Origin: Marinomonas sp. CT5
GTDB lineage: Bacteria > Pseudomonadota > Gammaproteobacteria > Pseudomonadales > Marinomonadaceae
Reading direction: 5' to 3'
NCBI RefSeq assembly: GCF_018336975.1
Contig: NZ_CP025572.1
Location: 654,774 to 687,432, forward strand
DNA length: 32,659 bases
The position numbers and the translations under genes are program-made. This document shows positions 25,353 to 32,363 of this stretch, in pieces. Within the stretch, counting starts at the first letter, position 1. Each line of letters starts with the position of its first letter. The notes beneath the pieces are model-generated. The model did not search any database. It was not told the DNA's origin and saw only the letters and a program-made list of their open reading frames with translations.

Positions 25353-26909
25353 ATGATCTACCAATTTCCAGTACCACATGATGATGAGCTACTAGGCAGT
25401 GTCTTAGCTCGTTTTATTTCTAGGCAAGGCATACGCGAGGATAAAGTAGCACTTGAGCTGCTTTTTGGAAGCCGAAATATAGTGCCTTCGGCTTTGCTTC
25501 AAGGTCACCTTTCTGACTTATCTCGACAGGTCTGGCGCTTATGGCCTGCAACTACCGATGAAATGCTAGAAAAACACTCAATACTTCCTGTGTTTAAGTC
25601 ATTTATTGAACCTAGTAGATATGCAGCCATTTGTTCTGATTTAGCTTTTGACTCTAAAAGCCATTCAATGCTGAAAACAGGAATTAACGCTTCTTCTTTG
25701 GTATTTCCAGCTTACTACCGATATTGTCCAATTTGCTTCAACGGGGATATGAAGCAGTATGCTTACAGTTACTGGAGACGGCAATTTCATTTACCAGGCG
25801 TAACAGTTTGCTTAACGCATCGATGTGCCTTAGTTAACTCAGAGTTTGATTTAAAACCAAGTCGTCGTCACTCATTTATAGAGGCTTCGAGTCTCTTAAC
25901 TATGTCGAGACCGTCTGCTGCTGAAGTCTGTGAAAAACCAATACTAGTTGATCTGGCTAGTAATATTGATCGATTGCTTCATCAGTCTTTTCCGTATATA
26001 TCACCAGATCAGTGGACGGCATTTTATGATGCAAGACTCAGAGAAGTTGGGTTAAAAAGTACTAAGGGTGTTGAGCATCATCAGGTTGAAAGTCAATTTA
26101 GCCAGTATTGGGGGGATAGATTCTTAAAAGAATGCGGCCTAGATCTTGTGGGAGGGGTAACGTGGCTTCAGACATTTTTTCGCAAACATCGAAAGCACTT
26201 CTCTTATCTACATCACCTGCTGTGCCTACAAGCGCTCTTTCCGAATTGGAAGCTGAATGATGTTTTTAGCGTGGCATCAAGTATTAGGGTGCAGTCTACT
26301 AAGAGAGTATATAGCTCTTCTCAAGCTGATTTAAGAGCGTCTGAGTATAGGGCAGTTTGGCATAATCTTAAAAAAGAGAACGCATCTCTCAAGGATATTA
26401 GAGCAACGAGGGAAGGAGTTCGAGTGTACTCATGGCTTTATCGATTCGATAATGTATGGTTGAAAGAGAATCTTCCCACCCCGTTCAAGAACAACCGTGG
26501 TCGAATTGTCGATTGGAAGAAACGAGATCTAGAAGTGGTTAGGACGCTTTTAAAAATCCGCAGCAACAGTTTTGATGAATTATCATTACCAAGAATGACT
26601 CAGCAATGGTTTATTACTCAAACTAAAATGCGTTGGGGAATTGGTAAGCATCTTTCTAAGTTACCGCTGTGTCGATGTTTTTTTATCAAATACACAGAGT
26701 CTATTGAGGAGTTCCAAGTTCGTCGTGTTCTCGCTATTATCGTTAATGCCATCAACTTTAACGAGCCTATTCCAAGACCATATGAAATTGAACGCCTTGC
26801 TGGACTCAGCGAAAAACGGATTCGGGAAGCTACGCGACGAATTATCAGAGAAAATTTCGAAATGGTTTCCTGCTTTAAGTTACCTACCCAGAGACACAGA
26901 ACTGGTTAA
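25353..26909 (+). CDS. tnsD: TnsD (TniQ family), attTn7 target-selection protein
   Basis: TnsD binds the glmS 3' end and recruits TnsC for insertion at attTn7. The 518 residues match Tn7 TnsD (508). The N-terminus has the TniQ start (FPVPHDDELLGSVLARFISRQG) and a zinc motif C125-x2-C128...C153-x2-H156 (YCPICF and VCLTHRC). A long C-terminal TnsD region ends with HTH-like segments (RPYEIERLAGLSEKRIREATRR). That this element lies exactly at attTn7 agrees with its assignment. The ATG follows an AGGG-type ribosome-binding site and is 30 bp after the XRE stop. Its 3' end overlaps tnsE in another frame. Confidence 0.95.
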   Translation: MIYQFPVPHDDELLGSVLARFISRQGIREDKVALELLFGSRNIVPSALLQGHLSDLSRQVWRLWPATTDEMLEKHSILPVFKSFIEPSRYAAICSDLAFDSKSHSMLKTGINASSLVFPAYYRYCPICFNGDMKQYAYSYWRRQFHLPGVTVCLTHRCALVNSEFDLKPSRRHSFIEASSLLTMSRPSAAEVCEKPILVDLASNIDRLLHQSFPYISPDQWTAFYDARLREVGLKSTKGVEHHQVESQFSQYWGDRFLKECGLDLVGGVTWLQTFFRKHRKHFSYLHHLLCLQALFPNWKLNDVFSVASSIRVQSTKRVYSSSQADLRASEYRAVWHNLKKENASLKDIRATREGVRVYSWLYRFDNVWLKENLPTPFKNNRGRIVDWKKRDLEVVRTLLKIRSNSFDELSLPRMTQQWFITQTKMRWGIGKHLSKLPLCRCFFIKYTESIEEFQVRRVLAIIVNAINFNEPIPRPYEIERLAGLSEKRIREATRRIIRENFEMVSCFKLPTQRHRTG

Positions 26910-28428
26910 AATTCACGGGGTATTTCGATCTAAAAATTTGCTGAAAAATAAAGATATCTTTGTCGCCATTGAGTGGAAAGATGGCGTCACATCATCCTTG
27001 CCTATTGAAATGGCTAGCTTTTTGGCACCTGGGCTATCATTTAAAGATAAAAAAGTTGTTTCGCAATCTCAGTGTCAGAGACAATTAATTCACATTATTA
27101 GTCTAGAGCGTGTCGATAAAGGCTCAGATCATTACCAATATTACTATAAAACAGATAAGGGGCTGATGAAGTTTTCAGGTTTTGAATTAGCTAGAACGTT
27201 ATTTTTTCATAACCCGCATCTTGTTCGAGCCGCCTACACTGCCAATGGTTTAAGCGCTCTAGCGTTCGTAAATCGCAATCAGTTGCCAATCGAAATCCGC
27301 TTCCCTGAAAGTACTAAATACCCTGTTAGCTTTATAGGTACAAAAAGTAAGAGAACGCATTTAGCTTGGATGTTACTTGATGGAGAAGCTAAGAAGAGTG
27401 CATTTTCTGTCTTTGAGTCCTTTAAAAATGATGCGGGGAAATTAGGGTTTAAATTTGTCCCACCAAATCTAAAAGACTGGCAACTCGAGGTCTCTGTGCT
27501 AACTGATCCAGAAGAAAATTTTGCAGAGGTAGCTCGTGTAGAAAGGGTTGTAGAGGCAGTCTTAAATGAGAACGCATCTGATGTTTTGGTTAACCATCCC
27601 AAAAATAAAGATCAACGCGCTAAAAGTAAGGTGGCAACTTCGAAAAATGGTCATGTCCCAGCAGATGATATTGATCCTGAGCTAGATCTTGGGGATATAC
27701 CTGGTTTAGGAAAACGACTTCACAACGAGCAACTAAAAGGCTTTTCTTTTAGTTGCTCTGGTATTAAAAGCGTAAAATCATCTAAAGAGAAGAAAGCTGA
27801 AAGCTATAAACGTGCGCCGTCTACTGAAGATCGAGACACCAAAGAAGAAAAGGCAGGCATCGGTATGGCAGAGAGAGACGGTGATGCACAGGAGTTTAGT
27901 CCTTCAATTAATCAAGATGATGAGGTCACAGAGACTGTTGATTTGCCTCAGAAATTCAGTTTGTTTGCAGAAGTGATTGAAGAAGTTTCAAAATCTGATG
28001 GCATTAAGCTTGTTCAGGAAGCTAAGTGTTATAGATTTCCAGAGCCTTCTAATAACAGCAGGGTTGTTTATCAAACGCAATATGAGGACCGACTTAAGTA
28101 TTTTGTGGCGATTTTAGATATTAAGGGTAGTAACTTGATTCTGGTAGAAGCAGATACAAACAATCTAGAAAAACCTAAAGGGGCCAGTACTTTAATATTA
28201 GGCCTAAAAGAAGACGCCACAGAGAATTTTCATAAAATTCTTCAGAACTTTTCAGATAAGGGGGCTCAGTGGACTCACAGCTTCATAAACGAGCGGTGCA
28301 ACTTCTTCAGCCCTTGCAGGCATCCGTCTCTAAAAGAGAAAGGGAAAGTTCGCACAAACGAGGCATATAAAGACAAATGGATTAGTGATCTTCGCGAGAA
28401 ACTGAAGGGATTTAAGAAGACCTCATGA
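26782..28428 (+). CDS. tnsE: TnsE, conjugal/replication target-selection protein
   Basis: In Tn7, TnsE directs insertion into replicating mobile plasmids via the sliding clamp and 3'-recessed ends. This frame matches TnsE in layout: an N-terminal strand-rich start (VKIHGVFRS...IFVAIEWKDG) and a conserved GFELARTLFFHNPHLVRAAY (like LELARSLF in Tn7). A low-complexity acidic/Ser/Lys middle and a conserved C-terminus (YEDRLKYFVAILDIKGSNLILVEAD...WTHSFINERC) follow. The start is unclear. ATG 26782 is the nearest in-frame ATG, but family alignment by eye suggests translation begins near CTG 26902, in a short overlap with the tnsD stop, giving 508 residues. Coupling to tnsD is expected either way. 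Confidence 0.88.
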   Translation: MKLNALLDSAKNGFGKLRDELSEKISKWFPALSYLPRDTELVKIHGVFRSKNLLKNKDIFVAIEWKDGVTSSLPIEMASFLAPGLSFKDKKVVSQSQCQRQLIHIISLERVDKGSDHYQYYYKTDKGLMKFSGFELARTLFFHNPHLVRAAYTANGLSALAFVNRNQLPIEIRFPESTKYPVSFIGTKSKRTHLAWMLLDGEAKKSAFSVFESFKNDAGKLGFKFVPPNLKDWQLEVSVLTDPEENFAEVARVERVVEAVLNENASDVLVNHPKNKDQRAKSKVATSKNGHVPADDIDPELDLGDIPGLGKRLHNEQLKGFSFSCSGIKSVKSSKEKKAESYKRAPSTEDRDTKEEKAGIGMAERDGDAQEFSPSINQDDEVTETVDLPQKFSLFAEVIEEVSKSDGIKLVQEAKCYRFPEPSNNSRVVYQTQYEDRLKYFVAILDIKGSNLILVEADTNNLEKPKGASTLILGLKEDATENFHKILQNFSDKGAQWTHSFINERCNFFSPCRHPSLKEKGKVRTNEAYKDKWISDLREKLKGFKKTS

Positions 28429-28430
28429 AC

Positions 28431-28457
28431 GGCTATAGAGGTAAAGCCTCTATAGCC
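28431..28457 (+). other. Perfect 11-bp stem-loop after tnsE
   Basis: GGCTATAGAGG (28431-28441) and CCTCTATAGCC (28447-28457) form a perfect stem with a TAAAG loop, 2 nt after the tnsE stop and before the DUF262 gene. It is followed by A residues rather than T, so it is not a canonical intrinsic terminator. It may be a transcript-end stabiliser or a cargo junction. Confidence 0.55.
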
Positions 28458-28495
28458 AAAAAGGTCAGAACCAAATGAATTTGCGAGGATTAGTA

Positions 28496-30384
28496 ATGGC
28501 TGGGCAGTACGAAAAAGCAATAAGCATTGTAGAGGCAATAGAGAGTATTCGCAGTAGTGATTTTCTACTGCCCGCTATTCAGCGTCAATTTGTTTGGAGT
28601 AGTCATCAAATTTGTGTGCTGTTTGATTCTTTGATGCGTGGCTATCCCATCAACAGCTTTATGCTGTGGGAAGTAAAAGAAGATAAGATTAAAAATGACT
28701 ACAAATTCTATAAATTCATTGAAGGCTATTGCCAGCGCTTTAATGAAGAGAATCCTCTTGCACCAACCGATGCGACTTTTAAAGACTTTAAAGCTGTTAT
28801 TGATGGCCAGCAAAGACTAACTTCTTTATATCTAGGTCTGTGTAGTACGTATGCTTATAAGCAACCTAGGGTATGGTGGCCTAACACTCAAGACGATGCG
28901 TTATTACCACCCCGTAAACTCTACCTTGATCTTTTCAATCCCCTAAAGGTAGAAGATGATGATGCTTTAATGAACTATAACTTTAAGTTTTTGACGGACA
29001 AACAATACAAAGCGTCAATTAACGTAAGTGAAGATAGGCATCATTGGTATTGTTTGCATAACATCATGCGCTTGCCCCAGGTAGAAGGAGGAACCAGAAT
29101 ATGGCGCGAGATCGTTCGCCCTTATCTTGCAGAACACAACCTAGAAGATAACGAGTTTGCTGAAGAGACTTTGTCCCTGTTGTATGACGTGATTCGTTGT
29201 CAGAAGAACATTCATTATTTCAATGAAAAAAGCCAAGAGATAGACCATGTTCTGGATGTTTTTATTAGGACTAATAGTGGTGGTACAAAACTGGATTTTT
29301 CAGACCTGTTAATGTCTATTGCGGTTGCCAATTGGGATGGTAACTTTAGAGAAGAGGTTGACTCGCTGGTTAAAGAGATAAATCAACGCTCGGATATGGG
29401 GTTTTATCTGGGGAGAGACTGGATATTGAAAACCTGTTTAATGCTTACAGAATCCGATGTGAAGTTTAAGGTGAAAAACTTTAAGGCTGAACAGGTAACA
29501 GTTATTCAAGAACAATGGGATGAGATTAAGCACTGCATTAAAGAAACGTTTAAACTGGTCCGTCGATTTGGCATTAACCCTCAATCGCTAACCTCTAAGA
29601 ATGCAGTTATCCCAATTTGTTATTACCTATATAGAAAGCAATCCAGAGGTCAACCGCTTTATTTATCGATAAACAACCTCGCAAAGAGAGCCAACAGCGT
29701 CAACCCATTAGTCAGTGGTTCTATATGGTTCTGCTTAAAGGGGTATTTGGTGGTCAGGCAGATACAATTCTTTCTGGTATGCGAGAAGTGCTCCAAGTTA
29801 ACCTTAATGCTGAGGTTTTCCCATTGGGCGCCATTATTGATAAGTACAAAGGTACGAATAAAGATCTACGTTTTGATGCGGAGTATTTGGATAAATTATT
29901 GGATATTCAGTATGGAGAGGGTCGTTGTCGAGCGTTGCTGCATTTATTATTTCCTGAAATGAATCCAACTGAGACCTTTCACATAGATCACTTGCACCCA
30001 AAATCGGGTTTTGAAAAGAAAGCCTTACGCAGTTATGAATTCTTGCAAGAGAATGATGAGTTGATGGCGTTTTATGTTAATCCTGGGCATTGGAATAGCA
30101 TTGCCAATCTGCATTTATTGAATGATTCACAAAATATGTCAAAAAAAGACAAACCTTTATCCATCTGGCTTGGATATGAAGGCGTTACTTTATCAAAGCA
30201 GATTTTATTGGTGAATGAAAATACCAGCCTAGAATTTGATCAGTTTCAGAGCTTCTATGAACAGCGTCGTGCCGCATTAAAAACTCGCCTTAAATCTCGC
30301 GTATTTATGACAGAAGGTCTATTAATGGTTGATGTTGAAGACGGCATTGATGAAGAGGTTGTAGAAGAGGAGTTGTTAATATGA
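28496..30384 (+). pseudogene. DUF262-HNH (GmrSD/BrxU-like) type IV restriction enzyme, frameshifted
   Basis: The N-terminal part is a DUF262 ParB-like domain (LPAIQRQFVWSSHQI, DGQQRLTSLYLGL with D103-R107), and the C-terminal part carries an HNH nuclease motif (FHIDHLHPKSGF at 29977 onward, then NSIANLHLLNDSQN). Such proteins cut modified phage DNA using nucleotide hydrolysis. The two parts are in different frames. Frame one runs to PICYYLYRKQSRGQPLY at about 29661, and the continuation IDKQPRKESQQRQ...MVLLKGVFGGQ is in the -1 frame, so one base is missing or extra near 29655-29665. No classic slippery heptamer is present. The start ATG 28496 has GAGGA upstream; ATG 28475 is in frame but lacks one. 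The stop overlaps the pglZ remnant start (ATGA). Confidence 0.85.
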
Positions 30385-30562
30385 CAACTAACTCTGTCAG
30401 TCCGCTTTGGAGCGCCTATTTCAAAAGCACTTCATCGTGTTCTGGTATGACGATAAGTAAGATCTGCGGGAGGGCTGTAACTTCGACGCCATTGAAGATG
30501 TTGAACAGCTTGAAGTTCAGAATAATCAATTTTGCATTAAGCACATGTTGCTGCGCTTATGA
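30381..30562 (+). pseudogene. pglZ: pglZ 5' remnant (BREX phage-resistance locus)
   Basis: The ATG overlaps the preceding stop as ATGA, implying an operon. It reads MTTNSVSPLWSAYF, then after a one-base deletion (about 30420) the frame continues QKHFIVFWYDDK, a TAA at 30458-30460, and DLREGCNFDAIEDVEQLEVQNNQFCIKHMLLR. This is the PglZ N-terminal pattern (short helix, hydrophobic strand with WYDD, DLRE, E-x-L-E-x-x-N-N-x-F-x-I-K). Only about 60 codons of the several-hundred-residue protein survive. In type 1 BREX loci a type IV enzyme gene often lies just upstream of pglZ, matching the DUF262-HNH neighbour. Identification is by eye, without a search. Confidence 0.65.
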
Positions 30563-30681
30563 TACTGCCTGAAGTGATGCGGCGATTATTTTCCAGCAGC
30601 CCAAGTAGATGAGATGCATCCTTTAAGTTTAAAAAAATAAGCATGTAAAATGTATTTTTGAATGCGTAGTTGGCATACGAT
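30563..30681. other. Degraded cargo sequence before the right end
   Basis: This is 119 bp with no gene. A short open stretch around 30590-30650 could be the last codons of a lost gene, but I cannot identify it. Confidence 0.3.
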
Positions 30682-30800
30682 AAAAATATCAAACTTTATT
30701 ATCGGACCCAAGCATCCTTGACTGAAAAAAATATCAAACTTTAGGTGTTTGATGTACCAAAAACAGCTATTTTTTTATCAAACTTTATTATGGTCGTACA
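30682..30800 (-). repeat. Transposon right end with three TnsB-type sites
   Basis: The core ATCAAACTTTA occurs at 30688-30698, 30733-30743 and 30777-30787 (spacing 45 and 44 bp), the same motif as the left-end sites in inverse orientation. The element ends TATTATGGTCGTACA at 30800. A half-site in opposite orientation (GTTTGAT, 30747-30753) makes a perfect ATCAAAC/GTTTGAT inverted repeat with the middle site. The asymmetry (two sites left, three right) echoes Tn7, where left and right ends have different site numbers. Confidence 0.88.
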
Positions 30801-30805
30801 TGCCC
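30801..30805 (+). repeat. Right 5-bp target-site duplication TGCCC
   Basis: Identical to 10164-10168 and immediately adjacent to the terminal ACA of the right end. Confidence 0.95.
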
Positions 30806-30806
30806 T

Positions 30807-30834
30807 TGTTGGTGAACAATAAAGTTGTTAATTT
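30807..30834 (+). repeat. Probable left end of an older Tn7-like element
   Basis: TGTTGGTGAACAATAAAG starts one base after the duplication. It has the 5'-TGT start and an AATAAAGTTG motif placed as in the left end of the intact element (AATAAAGTTTG). A hairpin and then a degraded tnsA follow. If the intact transposon is removed, this end would lie about 25 bp after the glmS stop, the canonical position. Its matching right end must lie beyond the window. Confidence 0.65.
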
Positions 30835-30878
30835 TTGCCATTTGAACTAACTTAGAAATAAGTTAATTCAGATGGCAA
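30835..30878 (+). promoter_or_regulatory. Leader hairpin of the older tnsA
   Basis: TTGCCATTTGAACTAACTTA (30835-30854) pairs with TAAGTTAATTCAGATGGCAA (30859-30878): 20 bp, a G-U and a C/A mismatch, and a GAAA tetraloop. It is followed by TTTAGT and then the tnsA ATG at 30885. Placement and the closing TTGCC/GGCAATTTA match the hairpin before the intact tnsA, although the inner sequence is unrelated. An alternative reading is a glmS terminator, but the left-end-like sequence upstream argues that it belongs to the old element. Confidence 0.75.
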
Positions 30879-30884
30879 TTTAGT

Positions 30885-31681
30885 ATGGGCAAGAAGCAAT
30901 ACTGGAATTCAGAAGCTAAAAATGAGTGTTGGATCTAAGAAGGCCGGGGTCAGAGATCAGGTCCCGACGGCTTACTATACGTGACGTACCCTCCCAAGGT
31001 CGATCACACAGAATTTTGTACCCATCATCTCCTTTCCGACCTCGAACTCGCTACTTTCTTCTTCCTCCAATGGCGACCAATAACCACCGACATTTGCGAG
31101 CAATTTCCATTAGATCGGGAGTTAACCCGAGAAATATGTAATCAACTTGGCGTCGAGCATCCAAATTTTCAGGGTGTGGATCAATATATGAGTAGTGATT
31201 TTGTCGTAGATTCCGAAGATAGGAGCAAGCCAAGGTTTGCTGTTCAGGTGAAGAGTGGAAGTGCTTTCAAGATTCTAGAACAGTGGAGAAGTTGCAAATA
31301 GAGCGCATATATTGGGCTGAAAAAGAGGTCCCTTTCTTTCTAGTGAATGAGAATCAAATACCTAGGCCTGTTTTTGAGAGCATTGGTGTTCTTTACAACC
31401 ATATCGAAGATGATGCTAGCCAGGACGAGCTACTGACCTATTTTTCATTGTTTCTAAAGCAGATTCCTCAGGATAAAAGCCTTAGGGTTATCGACCTATG
31501 CATTCGCTTGGACACCGCTTATGACTTCGATCCAGTAGAAGCCTTATTTTAATTCAAACGATTATTGGCACAGCGCTTCTTTCATTTTGACATCACAAAG
31601 CCATTCACTGAGTTACGTTGCTCAGATTTAGTTGCTGAAGGCCAGCGTGTGTTGCAGGAGGTGTGGCGTGTTTCAAGTTAA
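30885..31681 (+). pseudogene. tnsA: Degraded tnsA of the older Tn7-like element
   Basis: Reading across frames gives a near-complete TnsA. It reads MGKKQYWNSEAKNECWI, an ochre stop (30936-30938), EGRGQRSGPD, a frameshift, LTIRDVPSQGRSHRI, a frameshift, then THHLLSDLELATFFFLQW with the catalytic Glu. DFVVDSE and FAVQVK (Q-x-K motif preserved) follow, then another frameshift near 31280, VEKLQIERIYWAEK..., a stop at 31550-31552 and FKRLLAQRFFHFD to RVSS. With at least three frameshifts and two nonsense codons it is dead. It diverges clearly from the intact TnsA, so it is a separate lineage rather than a duplicate. Confidence 0.88.
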
Positions 31682-32304
31682 CGAAGTTTTAAACCTGCAG
31701 GACAAGTTGTATCGAATCCTTGTTTCTATTGAGCGTCAAGTCGTCTGGATATCGTTGGATGACTCTAAAGCCTTGCCAGACTTCGCCAGAATTGAGCAAC
31801 TCAATGATCTGTTGTTGCAGGAAAAGATGACCCGCGTGGATGATCCGTATGAGTATGTTCAAAGTTTATTACCGGAAGAAGGGGCGAAAGATGCAGCAAT
31901 TCGTGATAAAAACTACTTGGTTATCTCACCACTAAGTTGAAGACCCACGGTTCTATGTCAAGAAAGTCAGAACGAAACATATAGCCGAAATACTGGCTAC
32001 AGGGAAAGTTTCGCGCCCTTATTTGTATAAATTGATTCGTCGCTATTGGCAGCGAGGTCAAACACCAAACGCCCTGTTACCAGACTACAAAAACTCAGGT
32101 GCGAAAGGAATCAAAAGAACAGTAAAAGATAAAAAGCTTGGCCGACCGTGTGTCTATATGGAAGGTACAGGTGCCTTAATTGACGAAAAGACAGAAAAGC
32201 TATTCCGAATTGTTATTGATAAATATGTTCTGAATAAGAATTTTACGATTGCCCGTGCCCATAGGAGATTGAAAAAACTATACGAGCCTAGATTGCAGCA
32301 ATAA
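31668..32304 (+). pseudogene. tnsB: Truncated, frameshifted tnsB of the older element
   Basis: It starts at GTG 31668 behind AGGAGG, overlapping the tnsA 3' end by 14 bp just as in the intact element. FQVNEVLNLQDKLYRILVSIERQVVWISLDD begins the frame, a frameshift near 31935 follows, then KVRTKHIAEILATGKVSRPYLYKLIRRYWQRGQTPNALLPDYKNSGAKG, the TnsB N-terminal HTH region (intact copy: RQLRRYWQRGMTPDALALDY). Only about 205 codons remain, with no DDE core. Similarity stops near 32290 and a stop follows at 32302-32304. Confidence 0.85.
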
Positions 32305-32363
32305 GTGACACACGCTTATTTAATAATACTTCAATCGGGGTGAGATCAGTTCCCTTAGGCTAA
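32305..32363. other. Junction sequence between tnsB remnant and IS5
   Basis: This is 59 bp unrelated to TnsB, ending GATCAGTTCCCTTAGG then the IS5 duplication CTAA. The reverse complement begins GGGAACTGATC, resembling an IS5-family end (GGAAACTGCG), so it may be the last bases of a lost insertion sequence that truncated tnsB. Confidence 0.35.

Larger units (their letters stand above)
10169..30800 (+). mobile_element. Tn7-like transposon, tnsABC-cargo-tnsDE-cargo, inserted at attTn7
   Basis: The boundaries are defined by terminal inverted repeats: the left starts TGTACGACTATAATAAAG, and the right end in reverse complement is TGTACGACCATAATAAAG (one mismatch over at least 25 bp). The ends are 5'-TGT...ACA-3' and are flanked by TGCCC duplications. 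The element encodes TnsA, TnsB, TnsC, TnsD and TnsE, and all five frames look open. Orientation is the Tn7 rule, with the tnsA side (left end) proximal to glmS. Unlike canonical Tn7, roughly 10.6 kb of cargo separates tnsC from tnsD. Cargo includes type I restriction-modification, an ATPase/nuclease-like pair, a helicase operon, a XRE regulator and a decayed BREX fragment. Presence of exact duplications indicates it is still in its original insertion context. Confidence 0.96.

Noticed and set aside
24901..28428. A CRISPR-associated transposon (I-F3 type) because XRE and tniQ are adjacent
   Set aside because: No cas genes or repeat-spacer array could be found anywhere in the window, and the tniQ-family gene is a full-length TnsD with the element at attTn7.
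29650..29670. Programmed -1 frameshift in the DUF262-HNH gene
   Set aside because: No X-XXY-YYZ heptamer in the right phase; a mutation or sequencing error is more likely.
30835..30878. The native glmS terminator displaced by the transposon
   Set aside because: It has a poor T-run and sits between a TGT-type left-end sequence and an old tnsA, so it more likely belongs to the older element; kept as an alternative in the feature note.
30926..31141. Independent small ORFs in the right flank
   Set aside because: They are pieces of one degraded tnsA reading frame, recognisable when joined across frameshifts.
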